Source of the DNA: Massariosphaeria phaeospora
Lineage: Eukaryota > Ascomycota > Dothideomycetes > Pleosporales
Direction: 5' to 3'
DNA: 64,000 nucleotides
NCBI GenBank assembly: GCA_011032825.1
Contig: JAADJZ010000005.1
Location: 935,001-999,000 of the forward strand
Every line of letters starts with the position of its first letter. Positions within the stretch are counted from its first letter, which is position 1. Both the position numbers and the translations under genes were made by a program. Below the pieces are notes generated by a model that searched no databases, was not told the DNA's origin, and saw nothing but the letters and a program-made list of their open reading frames with translations. Positions 51,941 to 63,381 of the stretch are shown piece by piece.

Positions 51941-53380
51941 ATGCGAACAGGCCTGCGTAGACGAGAAGAGCGCGTACTTCAGAACAAGTACGAAGACGAC
52001 TATGGCGAGTGTCCTTCGAAACCTACCTCTCAATCTCGTTTTTTCTTCCTTGCTGGTTCGACCACGCCAGTTCAAAACACACCCGGTCCGAATCAGGGGA
52101 TACCGGTAGTGCCTGAAAACATAAAATTCATCAAGTATAACCCGCTATACTGGTCAAGCCGGCGCCAGCCGTGGAACTATGTCGGATCAACGTGGCCACC
52201 GACCTCAGCAGCCAGTCTTCTAAACACTAACATCGACATGAGCATGCTTCCCAAGACGAAGTCATGCAACAACCTCGTTGAGAAGCACGGCGGTCTGAAA
52301 GACACATCAGACCTATGCCTAGGCAAGTACTGCTGGCAGACCCAAAACTGGAGCACCAAATACCTCTGTCCCAAAGCATTCGACAACGAAGCCGTCTGCG
52401 ACCACACATTCGACGAGTGGCTCCGAGGCTGTTCAGACTGGGAATCACGCTTCGAAATCCGCGAGATCAGCCCCTCGATAGGCGCAGGCGTCTTCTCGAC
52501 GCATTTCTGGCAACCCGGCGACGTTCTGGGCGCTTACCTCGGTGAGTTGATACTCAAGCCGCGCGAGACCACTGACTACTGCCACGAAGTAACCATTGGG
52601 CCGGAATTCGAAGACCGCGAGGCCGAGACAGCGTACATAGACTCCGCGCAGTACGGCAACTGGACGCGCTTCTGCAACCATTCGTGCGGGAACAACGCAG
52701 AGATCAAGCAAGCCAAGGTAGGCAATACGCGCGTGCTGGCTCTCGTCGCCGTCAAGACGATTTTGCCGAATGAGCAGGTCTGCATCGACTACAAAGCTGA
52801 CTATTTTCGCAATCGGTGGTGCCTCTGCGGCGCTCCCGGGTGCAAGTATGCTAACCCCAACGCAGAGAAACCCGTTTCTCAGAAACAAGTAAGTCCCCCT
52901 GGAAACCAGCTACAAGTTGTCGTAACTTACATGAAACCGCAGGACTGCATCACAACTCTGCTCCCAGAGTATCTACCCACTGAAAGCGGCCTTCCTACCG
53001 CCACCTACTTCCTCGACACCATCCGCTGCATGCGCACATCCTTCTACGAATGGCAAGTCAACTGCACACGCGGCCCTCGGGACCCCATGGACTACTACAT
53101 CGCCGTGGGAGAAGTCCTCGACAAGTACGAGAGCCTTGTCTACCAAGGCACTGTCGACTGGGACAACTTCTGCCTGGATCTCGACGAGGTGGAAAAGGGC
53201 AATTGGTCGGGTTCCAAGAGTCACGGTATGCGGTTAGATCGATATTTTGCCGAAGACGATGCTATGGAGGACGTAGAGCTTTCGAGCCGTGGTAAATCTA
53301 GGGCGTGGAAAGTGAAGGCTGAGGGTATGGATAAGGACTGTGCGCCTGGCTCTGCGAAGAGGAAGAGGACGAAAACGTGA
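51941..53380 (+). CDS. SET-domain protein, putative lysine methyltransferase
   Basis: The frame is open over 479 codons, but GTAAGT at 52889 and CAG at 52942 define a likely in-phase 54 bp intron, giving 461 residues. The SET domain covers about residues 170-300: FEIREISPSIGAGVFSTHF, GDVLGAYLGELI, the cofactor motif RFCNHSCGNNAEI and the catalytic Tyr segment EQVCIDYKADYF. A post-SET Cys group (CLCGAPGCKY) follows. Before it is a Cys-containing region (CNNLVEKHGG...CLGKYC...CPKAF...CDHTF) that may bind zinc. These features predict a SAM-dependent protein lysine methyltransferase; histone or other substrate is not predictable. The C-terminal basic KRKRTKT could be a nuclear signal. Confidence 0.82.
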   Translation: MRTGLRRREERVLQNKYEDDYGECPSKPTSQSRFFFLAGSTTPVQNTPGPNQGIPVVPENIKFIKYNPLYWSSRRQPWNYVGSTWPPTSAASLLNTNIDMSMLPKTKSCNNLVEKHGGLKDTSDLCLGKYCWQTQNWSTKYLCPKAFDNEAVCDHTFDEWLRGCSDWESRFEIREISPSIGAGVFSTHFWQPGDVLGAYLGELILKPRETTDYCHEVTIGPEFEDREAETAYIDSAQYGNWTRFCNHSCGNNAEIKQAKVGNTRVLALVAVKTILPNEQVCIDYKADYFRNRWCLCGAPGCKYANPNAEKPVSQKQVSPPGNQLQVVVTYMKPQDCITTLLPEYLPTESGLPTATYFLDTIRCMRTSFYEWQVNCTRGPRDPMDYYIAVGEVLDKYESLVYQGTVDWDNFCLDLDEVEKGNWSGSKSHGMRLDRYFAEDDAMEDVELSSRGKSRAWKVKAEGMDKDCAPGSAKRKRTKT

Positions 53381-53718
53381 AGGCAAGTCCTCTTTCGTAG
53401 TCCAATATGGTATAGTCTCGTAATGCAAATACAATGTCTGTACCGCTAGACACAACATGATGTGTTTTCTTTTTGCTCGTGAAAGTTGCTGATGTGCCAA
53501 GTATAGTAGCACCGAGTCTATCCAGTAAAAGTCGGGCAAATGTCTTTGCGTTGAGTTCGATAGGTAGCGGTAAACACACCACCGCTTATGAAAGACTATA
53601 AGACAGGTCCTCACAGGCAGGAACACAAAATCTGTTCGATGGTACAGAGTGATCATATTTTTATCCCACTAGCTCGAGCACAAACCACCAGTTTCTAACG
53701 ACAGTTGAGTTCACGTAA
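53381..53718. other. Convergent intergenic region
   Basis: 338 bp between the SET gene and Nop12 3' ends; nothing recognised. Confidence 0.5.
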
Positions 53719-55406
53719 TCATTTTTTCGCCTTGCTCTTCCACCCTGCACTTCTCTTGGCCCGCCCATTTGGGCCCTTCTTTTTCCCGCCTAGTTTCAGG
53801 CCGCTCTTCCCTTGTTTGCTGCTTGCACGATGGCCCTCAAACACAAACGACTCCGCCGATTTGAAAGAGCTGGCCTTGCCAAGCATGGCTCGAGCACGAC
53901 CCGCCTGTGATTTCTGCTCATCGGTAATCTTCGCTTGGTATCCACCTTTCGTTTTCGACGGCCTCGGTGCTGGTGTAGTGGGCTTTTTCGCATTACGCTT
54001 TTGGGCCTTCGCACGGACCACGCGCAGCTTACGAGGAAGAAGAGGTAGGTACTTCTGATCATTGAAATGTAGCGCGGCTTCAACGCCATTCTCATCCTCG
54101 AATTGGACGTATGCAATGCCCTTGCCGACGCGGGTCTTCGAATCGCGCACCACGCGTACACTTTCCACTTTGCCAGCTTTGCTGAACTGGACCCATAGGC
54201 CTTCTTCGACATCCCCCGGAGGCCTCTTCTTTTTCTTCTCGTCGGTATCGCCATTGATATTGGTTTCATCATCGACGAATCCAAGATTTCCTACGAAAAC
54301 ACATCGACGGTGATCGACCTTGGCCGGATGAGCGAGGGAATCCACACGCAGGTGGCGGTTCAGTACGAGCGTGCCGTTGAGCTTCTTCGCGGCCTCCCGC
54401 GCCGCCACCTTGGTCGAATACACGGCGTAAGCATTCGTGCTCTTCGTCGTAGAGTCCATGATTTCGCCTTTCGAATAGGCGGCTCTCTTCGGTACGGCGG
54501 ACGCGAAGGCGGTGGACCGGAAACGCAACGACTCCACCTTATGGGGAGGTTTGTTATCCGCTAGATCGGGAATGAAAGAGGCAAGATGTCGCATCAGCGT
54601 TTTCTTGGCTTGCTTTGAGACGACTGCTTCACTCGAGACGTTGCCGAGAAAGACAGTGCGACCCGCCTTCTCAAGCTCGTCAGCGTTCTTCTCGGCTGGT
54701 TGCATCAACGACTCGTGTACAGGGACTGTAGAAGATTCCTCGTCGGAATCGTCGGAATCGTCTGCGTCCGGCACATCTGTCACCTCTCTGTCTTCTGATC
54801 CAGCAGACTGAGTCTTCCGCTTTTTCTGCCTTTTCTCCTCCTCTTTTGTCTCCTCGCGCGCTAGTTTCCGCATGTATGTGTCTTCCAGGTCTTCCTCCTT
54901 GCCAGCCCGCTTCCGCTTGGTGCTCGGTCGGTCTTGCGTCCCATCCAGGACGGGGTCCGAGACTTTGGCCAGCATCGTCTCCCTGTTGGGAGCGGATTCT
55001 TTGTCGCCAGGAGAGCCATCGGAGCTCGCTGCTGACTCTCCGTCGCTGGCTTCGCCATCTTCAGCCTCTGCGTCATCCGCTGTCTGCTCACTTGCAGACT
55101 CGGGGCTTGCTTCGTCCCCACTCTCTTCCGCGTCTTTCCTGGCACGTGTGCTGGGGCGCTTTTCTACGGCACTCTCATATCGGGACTTGGAGGGCGCCTG
55201 GACTGGACCTAGCTGTACCAAAAATCAGCAATCGCGAAGGTAGCGGTGCGGCTCAGAAGGTGCCGCAGCCGGTGAATACGCACACTACTGGCAAACAGGA
55301 ACGCAACACTGGGATCAAACGCTTTTTTGTCGACAGCAATGAAGGCCTTGCCACTGCGCTGCGGCGTGGCAGCGGGCTTCTGCTGTTTGCGGGCTGACTT
55401 GGCCAT
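53719..55406 (-). CDS. NOP12: Nucleolar RNA-binding protein Nop12 (two RRMs)
   Basis: Two exons, 55406-55284 and 55212-53719 (intron 71 bp), give 538 residues. The first exon supplies KQQKPAATPQRSGKAFIAVDKKAFDPSVAFLF, joined to LGPVQAPSKSRYES. A long acidic/Lys stretch follows (about residues 60-200). RRM1 begins RTVFLGNVSSEAV and includes YAVYSTKVAAREAAKKLNG; RRM2 begins RCVFVGNLGFVDDE and includes GKGIAYVQFEDENGVEAALH. The C-terminus is Lys-rich. The order matches yeast Nop12, needed for 5.8S/25S pre-rRNA maturation in the nucleolus. It shares a 525 bp divergent promoter with the DEP1-like gene. Confidence 0.9.
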
Positions 55407-55931
55407 GGCGCGGCAATCGGAGTGTGGGTGGGGAGCACGCAGACGAAAGTTTCGGTGGAGCAGCTCGTCACGCACGATGCGCCGCCGCCATGCCCGATGG
55501 AGCGCTAGCGGCGTGCGGCAGAAAAAGGCGGTCGGCGCAGCCAGGGCAGGCGCGGGCCGGCATTGAGCCCGCGGCTGCTGCTGCTGCGAGCGAAGGCAGT
55601 TTCCCTCGCCCAGCTCCAGCTCCAGCTCGACGTCGCAGCTGCCTCTTGTTGCCGTGCGCCCTTCACCTCCTGCCCGTTCCATGCCGCACGACGCCCGTCG
55701 CCTGCTCTCGCCGAACCGCCCTCGTCCTGCGCCGCTCGCCGCTCCCCGCGCCCCAGCTCTGCCGCCCTCCACCCTTCTCGCGTCCCACTCGAGAGAAGCC
55801 GCCTTTTTGCCCGCGCAGTGCCCTCCACCCCCCCCCACGGGCTCCTTGCGTCGGCGCCGTCGAATACCCGCTCCAGAGCGCATCTACACCACCCTGGACA
55901 CAAGTTGACGCACGTTCCGCGTGGGCGCACC
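55407..55931. other. Divergent promoter of NOP12 and DEP1
   Basis: 525 bp GC-rich region between two divergent start codons; open frames on both strands overlap and show no protein features. No TATA box is apparent. Confidence 0.5.
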
Positions 55932-58625
55932 ATGAGCGCGCTCCAGCGAGGAACGAGGAGCACATCGAAGTCGGCACCCGAGACTGGCGGTGACGTCGAG
56001 GAATCACGCGGTAGGTTCTCTTGATCCGCACCTAGCTGCAGCCATTTCGCGATCGCAACTTGTCGACGATTGCACCCCGAAGCTCGCGGCCTGCTCCCTC
56101 CGCGTCGCCGCAAAGCTGTGGGCCGGTTTCGTGGACAAGGAGTGCATCGAGTCGCCGCGATCCACCACACCACCCTCACTCCGAGCATCGCCCATGCCGA
56201 GCATCCTCGATCGAACAGCAACACTGACTTCGTATAGGTCCTTTTCCGACCTCCACTAGCGACCGACCTGACCCCTCTTCCGCGCCCTCTCCGTCGCAAC
56301 CAGCTGCGCTGACCACTCTACCCGCCACAAGTCACATGGTCCTTTCGTCCAGCAATACAGAAATGCTCTCTACTCTCCAGGCACCGAGTCTGTTGACTGC
56401 CAACCCGCATGTGGCTGCGCTGCTGAGCGACGGCAAGGATGGCATTGAAGACCTTCCTGATAACCGATCCAGTAGCCTGAGCGAGCTGGGAGACGCTTCA
56501 GACGAACACTCCGAACCCACCCCGCGCGCGCCCATACCGGCAGACTTGAATGACGACTCTGAGGCGGAAACGGAGCGTCTGGGAGAAACACCTCGAAAGT
56601 TGGCCCGTATAGCAACAGACAACTCACCAACATTGGAACATTTATACCACAGGACTCCAAGCAAGCTAGTAAATACAAAGACAATCGACCAAGAGGACTC
56701 GTCTCCGCCCGCGCCGTTCGTCGTTCTAGAAGATGCGCCGGTTCCCGACACTGCACTGGCTGTCTCGAGCCTACACTCCCTCTCCATGGTAGCCGCTTCA
56801 GAAGCCGCTAGCCTTGAATTCGCAGGAAAGAAAAGGAAACGATCGATCGCAGACGGCAGCTCCGTTGACGAGCCTGTAGAAGAGCCGGCACGGAAGCGAA
56901 GCAGCACCGTCAAGAGTCCTGGACCTGGCGGCAGTCAGGTAGACATGGTCGACAATTCTGAACAAGTGGACGTAGAAGTGGAGCTTGATAACGCCGAGAA
57001 GCGTATTGAGCAGCTCGCCCAGGAAGAAGCAGAGCTCGAAGAAACACAGGCAAACATCGTAGCAGAAGCTATTAGCGAGTTGGCCACAGTCGCAAAACAC
57101 ACAAAACCGCGGAAAGGCGGCAGGAGAGGGAAGCGCAAAATCGACGACACTGGTCACGTCAACGAGGTCCTCGCGAGTACCGAGGCGCCGGATGGTGAAG
57201 GCGAGGGTTACGATGCAGAGGATAGCGGCGTCCTAGACGAGGAAGGCAAGTATTACTTTCCCTCTGTTGCGCGCGGCGAGCTGACAAGAATTCCTGCAGT
57301 TGTCAAGAAGAAGAACGCAATTGGTGAACTTGCAAAGATAGAGAAAAAGTTCAAGGTTTTCCGTGAGAAGTAAGCGCCCCATCTCCACATGGCTGGTGTG
57401 ACAGGTGCTAATGCAGACAGGCTGTGTGACGAGCAGATCGCCCAGTACGAACAGGAGCTAGAAATGCTCAAGCAGCCCAACTGCATCCACCCAGAGTACC
57501 TTGCCATGATGAAAGGCATAGACGAACGACGAGCCGAGAAGATCGACTACGAAAAGACGTTACTGCAGTACAAGCAGAAGAATCTCGAAGCCATTACAAC
57601 CGCTGAGCGGCACCAGCTGCATAGCCAATATGTCCAGACAGTACGGGACACACGGGAGAACATACTCTCAGAGTGTAACCAGCGCCTATACGAGCTACAG
57701 AAGGGCCGGAGAACACTGGGTGTGGAGGAAGTGGAGTATTCCATGAAGTTGCCCGAGAAGCGGTCGGATCAGATACGGCAACAGACCGCGTACAACCTCG
57801 AAGTGTCCGTCCTCTCCGGTGTAGCGAAATATGTTGGGTTTCCTGCTGCACCAGACATTAATTCTGCGCGCCCCTCGGAGATTGAGGATGATCTTCGCGC
57901 CATGAAGGTGAGTGATTGCATCTGCTAGTACTGGGTATACAGCAGCTAAGTGCTCGTAGATCGCAACGCGACCCGCCGTACCGACGCCCTATGTTCGTCC
58001 GTATAATCGAGCATCTACCACAGCAGACGAGGCAGCGGCGGAGGAGCAATTTCTCGAACGTACTCCATGGGCAAACCCACAACATCCTGTGCACCAACAG
58101 TCTCACTATCAAGGGCTTGTTCCCGGCCCATCACGAGCACCTAGTCAAACCTACCAGACACCCGCGGGCCAGCGACGGGTGGTCGATATCAATGCTACGA
58201 ATGGGTCTGCTTCTACCATCGAAGTCAACTCGAACCCTCCGTCATCAACGGCTGGCGCAGCAGTCCTTAGTAACAGCAACAGTCGCTTGGGGGAATCAGA
58301 ATCGCCAGTACTGCAAATGAAACGGTATCCTGGTGACCCCACGGAGACACCACTAAATCATGGCCGAAGCTTCGCTGGACTAGGAAGAGAGGCTTACATG
58401 GGCAACATGTTATCTAGTCCTACAGCGCAGCATCTGGACCCGCGTTTTGAAGACCAAAGTACCCGCTGGGAGGCCAGCGGTGTCCGTACGCTAAATCATG
58501 GTGGCCCGACAATTCCTCCGGGTCCAACCCTACCAGGCCGACCAGATGCGAGGATTCCACTAACGCAACGAAACCACCTTGGCACAGTAAGCGTTGGCAG
58601 TGGTAACGGCCTGTTCAATCGATGA
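55932..58625 (+). CDS. DEP1: Dep1/Sds3-family subunit of the Rpd3L histone deacetylase complex
   Basis: Four exons (55932-56010, 56238-57369, 57421-57907, 57960-58625) give 787 residues. The first intron is 227 bp; the other two are 51 and 52 bp. The Sds3-like domain (about residues 380-520) is a long coiled coil: AKIEKKFKVFREK joined across intron 2 to LCDEQIAQYEQELEMLKQP, then IHPEYLAMMKGIDERRAEKI and YELQKGRRTLGVEEVEYSMK. Such proteins scaffold Rpd3/Sin3 deacetylase complexes in the nucleus. The N-terminal 350 residues are acidic and Ser-rich with KKRKRS and RRGKRK basic patches; the C-terminal third is Pro/Ser-rich. A shorter start at 56336 is possible if exon 1 is not used. Confidence 0.87.
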
Positions 58626-59634
58626 CATAACTCTTTTAATGTGTATTGTACGAAATGACGGGCGATTTCGGGTCTTTGGATTGGCACCCCCGGTTGTACC
58701 TGGATATCCATCGAGTTCAGGGACTCTTAGGGCGTTCTTTTGGCTGCTATTTCTGATTCACCAGGCATGTGGTTTAGAGCTTTATGGCATGGACGGGAGT
58801 TATCGAAGTTTTCACTTCTCTGGCGTTCTGGACAGTAATCTCCCATCGGACCTCTCCGGAAGGATTGAGGCTGGCTTTTTTCTCTGTCGGACTGTTTGTT
58901 TGATCTGTTCGCATTTGAAGGACACCACTCATTCGGGTTCGGGGACTCATCGGTCGTTGTTTGGATGCCGTCATGACTGCCTCGTTTGGCCTGCCGTCAA
59001 CATCGGGGAATCTCGAAAAATCTCAAATCGTTATCTTCAGGTGTAGCAGTGAAGTTTTCCGAATTTGCTCCTCTTGCTTGTGATGTGTGGAGTACCCACT
59101 GATGATAGTGTATGCGAATGGGCGTTATGTCAATGCACAGCTTCCTCCATGTAGCCACTGTCTTACATCCGCGAAAATTCTACCACAGTCTTCGTAGGCT
59201 TAAAAACTATACCCTGGAGCTCCCATCTTTTATCAAGCCTCTAGAGAGAATATACTGCTAGAGTAACTACCGTCTTCAACTCATAGGAGGATGGCCTTAC
59301 CAGACGCATACGTGTTCTTTCAATAAACACTATAACTCCCCTATTGGCACTGAGTTCCCGAGCCCGAAATTATCAGTCACACACACTGACTCTCAATTCT
59401 AGGATCATCCACTCTAACTAGGAGAATCTTGGGTATAGAGCCTGATACTTCTTAGTGCTACCTTCCACACCTGACGGTTGTATGAATGTCAGCATCGTTA
59501 GGTATCATCGTCGTCTTCATCGTTCTCTTACCTCCGTGATCTCGGCACGACCTAGGAACTCTTGTTTTAGTACAAAGTAAAGTCATTTTTGAGGTTTTTT
59601 TAGAAAAGCGCCAAAGTTAAAAAATAAAGTACTA
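58626..59634. other. Intergenic region grading into AT-rich DNA
   Basis: 3' flank of DEP1. A 150-codon open frame overlaps the 3' end but lacks domain features. From about 59570 base composition drops sharply to AT-rich. Confidence 0.5.
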
Positions 59635-60058
59635 ACGTACCCCACGAGCGAGTGGGCCACACGAGCGAGTGAGCCACCGAATTTTACTAAGGAAAATCAA
59701 TAATCTAGAGCTTAATAACTCTTAACCTACTTAATAAAATTCTCTAAAATTTTTACTACTAAGCTGCATCTATATAAACTTTTAGATTCCTAGATTACTA
59801 AGCTACAACTTTAGTATTTAGAAAGTTATTAAAGAAAAGCTTAAATTATCCGTGCGCTCTAAGCTATCTACTCTTCTAGACTAGCTAAAGCTTAGTAATC
59901 TTAGAACTAGAAAGTTTATATATACAGAAATAATATATTAAATTTTTAGAGAATTTTATTAATTAGGTAAAGAGTTATTAAGCTCTAGATTATTGATTTT
60001 CTTTAGTAAAATTCGGTAGCCTACTCGCTCGTGTAGCTTACTCGCTCGTAGAGTACGT
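59635..60058. mobile_element. Foldback MITE, 424 bp, TA target site
   Basis: Two arms of roughly 170 bp are inverted copies: the left starts ACGTACCCCACGAGCGAG, the right ends CTCGCTCGTAGAGTACGT, and both continue through GAATTTTACTAA, AATCAATAATCTAGAGC and AATAAAATTCTCTAAAA. TA flanks both ends (59633-59634 and 60059-60060), as for Tc1/mariner elements. Arm differences are mainly C/T or G/A, with the right arm more AT-rich. Confidence 0.8.
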
Positions 60059-61532
60059 TATAAAAAGTGCAATAAGTGCAAAAGCATGCAAATAGTAATA
60101 ATTTTGTTTTTTTTGTAGTATTGCTAGAATGCGAGCGAGTTATAGCTTTTATAGTCGTTAATTGCGAGTAGTTAGTAGCTGCTAACTACTTTTTTCTTTG
60201 TATGCTTATTAAAGTGCTTTAACTACTATAGCCTAAGCTTATTTGTTGTCTAGCTTTTTTTAGAAACTGCAATAACCTAGTTTTAAAGTAGATTCTCTTT
60301 TTTGTACTAAGCAAAAAAGTAATAGTAGCTTTTAAAAATAATAAAAAGTAGAATAGTTTACTTTATTGCGTTAATGCTTTAGATAACTGTTGTTTACTTT
60401 CTATTGCCTTGCTGTATTGCCTTTAGCCGTTCTCGTTTCTCTAAAGTAGTAACAATTGCTTTAGTTAATATCTAGCTTATTATAAAGCTTGTTTTGTTAA
60501 AGTTGTACGTATTTACATTTTAGATACTATACTTAGCTTTGATGTTAGCTACTAAGCTAAACTAGCTTTGTATAACTTTAGAATTTTTGCAAAGTACTTT
60601 TTTATAGTTGTATTTGCGATTAAACTTTACTTTAAGTTTAAAGCAGCGTTTGATAAACGTACTAAGCTAGTTTACGCTAATCTAGCTTATATTACGCTTA
60701 GCGCGCAAAGAATTAGCTATATTAGCTATAGCTGCGAGCTTAAAAGAAAATTCTTGCGTAACAAGCTTAAGTATATGCTCTACGATTACTTTCTCTTTAA
60801 ACTTTTTTAAGTTTTTTAATTTAAGCTAACAATTTGCTTGTAAAGGTTATCTAGCGCGTTGATTACTTAGTGTTTTTTAAAAGACATTATATATAGCTGC
60901 AGCGCGTTGTTGAAAAAGCGTTGCATTTTAATTAATAGCTTTAAGAGCAAGTTGTATCTAACGTTTGTAAAAAACTTCTAAGTACTATTGTTGTTAAGAT
61001 ATTAAAAAAAGTAAAAGTTTTGGTAAGGGCTTGGCAAAAGTAAGCGGCTAACTTGTGTAAGTAGCGAAGTTGTAAAGTACGTTATGCGTTTCTATAACTA
61101 CATTTAATTAGCTACTTTAGCAACTTACTATTTAAAAGTTGCAAACACTAAGCAACGCGCGCGAGTTTAAAGCTTAATTTACTTTTATTCGTAGTAGAGT
61201 TAGGTTCTGCGTTAACTTATTACTAACTTTTATTGTTAAGTTACTGTAGAAGCTTAAAAAAAGCGCGTTAGTAGTAGTCTACAAATACGCATTAATAGTT
61301 AATAAAATTGCCTAGCTTTGCACTGCTGTTAAAGCTGCAACTAAGCGTAAAAGTCGTAAACAAAAGTATATCTAAAAAGAAAGTACGCTTACAATAAAAG
61401 CTAGAGCTAAGTTAGCTATTAAAAAAAGTAGTAGTAAGTAGAAAATAGTTGCAAAGAGGTTAAGTAGTAATAGTGCAGTAAGTGCAGCACTACAACAACG
61501 ACGCTATAGACGCTGTAGCAAGACAAGACATA
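60059..61532. other. AT-rich decayed DNA
   Basis: About 1.5 kb with very biased composition, frequent TTA/TAA words and no sustained open frame. It looks like RIP-degraded transposon remnant, but no family is recognisable. Confidence 0.5.
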
Positions 61533-63381
61533 ACGTAAAGCACCAGCGAACCCGACAGACCAGTGAACCCGACAAAATTTGCCAAGACTACTACCTCCCC
61601 CATCAACGCGATATGTCTCAACCAACTAACGCGTTATTACACCAACACGAAGGGAAACTTCAGCTTGCTCTTGAAGCTTATAATTCCGGCCAATTCCGAA
61701 GCTATCGAGCTGCTGCTAGTGCCTTTAACGTTAAACACCATACTCTCTCTGAACGCGCCAAAGGAATCCTATTTCGAGCTCAAACACGACCTACATCTTC
61801 AAAGCTTACTGCGACTAAAGAGCAGACGATTATCCAATATATCCTCGACCTTGATTCGCGAGGATTTGCCCCCCGGCTGTCTGAGGTAGGAGATATGGGA
61901 GATAAACTAGTAGCTGCGCGGGGTGGAGAGCCAGTGGGCAAGAACTGGGCTAAGAGATTTGTAACGCGTTCAGGCGAGCTTAAGATGGCCTTCAATCGAG
62001 CAAAGGACCGGCAGAGGATACAACAGGAAGATCCTGAGGTGATTGGCGCGTGGTTCAAGCTTGTTGGGGATACCAAAGCCAAGTACGGCATCCAGGATGA
62101 TGATATACACAACTTTGACGAAACTGGCTTCCAGATGGGTGTTATTGGGTCTATGAAAGTCGTCACAGGCTCTCAAAGACGTACTCGACCTAATCTTATC
62201 CAGCCAGGCGATCGGGAGTGGGTAACAGTTATCCAGAGCATCTGCGCCGCAGGGTACGCGATCCCGCCATTTATTATCTACAAAGGGCGCGTTCACATCT
62301 CAGCATGGTACGAGGAGGACTCTATACCTGGCAATTGGAAGCTCTCAGTCTCTGAGAACGGCTGGACAAACAACGCTCTTGGTCTTGAGTGGTTGAAGCA
62401 TTTTGACGCGCATACAAAGGCGCGTCAGGTAGGAGGGTATCGGCTGCTCATTTTGGACGGCCATGAGAGCCACCAATCTCAGGATTTCAAAGACTATTGC
62501 CTTGAGAACAAGATCCTCACGCTCTGCATGCCGGCCCATTCATCCCATATCCTTCAGCCGCTGGATGTGGTCTGCTTCTCGCCGCTGAAGCTGAAGTACT
62601 CCCAACGCGTTCGAGACTTGGCGCGCCGGCGCGTCTTCCATATCAACAAGGAAGGCTTCCTGCCAGCCTTTAGAGACGCGTTTTTCGAGGTATTTACGAC
62701 AAAGAACTGCAAAAAGGCCTTTGAGGCCTCAGGGCTAGTCCCTATCAACGCGCAGGTGGTCCTTGATCGTCTTGAAGTACGGCTGTGTACCCCGCCACCA
62801 CCCCTCGCACCAGAGACGCCGTGGCAGTCAAAGACTCCAAGCAATACGCTTGAATTTGGATCGCAATCAAAGCTTATTACTACTAAGCTTGGTTCCTCTC
62901 CATCATCTCTAAAGGATGGGGTTAATCAGCTTGTCAAAGGGTCCCACCAGATGGCCCATCAGGTTGAGCTAATGCGCGATCGAATCTCTAGCCTTGAAAA
63001 GACTATTGAAGAAGCAACAAGAAGAAAATCACGAAAACGAAAGCGGATTCAGACAGGTGGCACAATAGAGTATAGTAATGGATCAGCGCAAGTAGCTGCT
63101 GAAGCGTCTACAGCACCTCAGCTATCAAAGAAAGCGCGTAGTGGGGAGGGTCAAGAAAGGGCACAACCAGCTCTACGGCGCTGTAAAAACTGTGGTGATA
63201 CAGGGCACAATGCCCGAACCTGCCAAAAGGATACAGAAGAAGCTTCTGAATCTGAAGCTAGCACGACGTACGCAGGTTCCTTGTTCGATAGCGATTAATT
63301 TGATGTTCTTTGAGATGAGTTGGTTGTGCCAAGATATTTTGTCGGGTTTACTGGTCTGTCGGGTTCGCTGGTACTTTACGT
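61533..63381 (+). mobile_element. Fot1/pogo-type DNA transposon, apparently intact
   Basis: 1,849 bp bounded by 46 bp terminal inverted repeats (ACGTAAAGCACCAGCGAACC at 61533; reverse complement ending at 63381) that differ at only two positions, both transitions. TA duplications flank it at 61531-61532 and 63382-63383. It contains one uninterrupted transposase gene and sits inside AT-rich decayed DNA. Confidence 0.92.
61613..63298 (+). CDS. Fot1/pogo-family transposase with C-terminal zinc knuckle
   Basis: 561 residues, no intron and no stop. Domain order: a Psq-type helix-turn-helix (about 14-50, ALEAYNSGQFRSYRAAASAF), a CENP-B-type HTH (about 70-135, GKNWAKRFVTR), then the DDE_1 catalytic domain (about 160-390). 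The three acidic residues are visible in HNFDETGFQMG, LLILDGHESHQS and LQPLDVVCFSPLK, giving the D-D-D form of this group. A coiled-coil-like stretch (MRDRISSLEKTIEEATRRK) and a basic run precede a CCHC knuckle (CKNCGDTGHNARTC) near the C-terminus. The codon usage and GC content are like ordinary genes, unlike the flanks, so the copy is recent or protected from RIP. It is probably competent to cut and paste elements with matching ends at TA sites. Confidence 0.92.
   Translation: MSQPTNALLHQHEGKLQLALEAYNSGQFRSYRAAASAFNVKHHTLSERAKGILFRAQTRPTSSKLTATKEQTIIQYILDLDSRGFAPRLSEVGDMGDKLVAARGGEPVGKNWAKRFVTRSGELKMAFNRAKDRQRIQQEDPEVIGAWFKLVGDTKAKYGIQDDDIHNFDETGFQMGVIGSMKVVTGSQRRTRPNLIQPGDREWVTVIQSICAAGYAIPPFIIYKGRVHISAWYEEDSIPGNWKLSVSENGWTNNALGLEWLKHFDAHTKARQVGGYRLLILDGHESHQSQDFKDYCLENKILTLCMPAHSSHILQPLDVVCFSPLKLKYSQRVRDLARRRVFHINKEGFLPAFRDAFFEVFTTKNCKKAFEASGLVPINAQVVLDRLEVRLCTPPPPLAPETPWQSKTPSNTLEFGSQSKLITTKLGSSPSSLKDGVNQLVKGSHQMAHQVELMRDRISSLEKTIEEATRRKSRKRKRIQTGGTIEYSNGSAQVAAEASTAPQLSKKARSGEGQERAQPALRRCKNCGDTGHNARTCQKDTEEASESEASTTYAGSLFDSD

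Noticed and set aside
58594..59046. 150-codon frame overlapping the end of DEP1
   Set aside because: Lies mostly in the 3' flank, composition is not protein-like, and no splice or domain evidence supports it.
60568..60810. 80-codon frame in AT-rich DNA
   Set aside because: Composition is dominated by AT-rich codons as expected from decayed repeat DNA.
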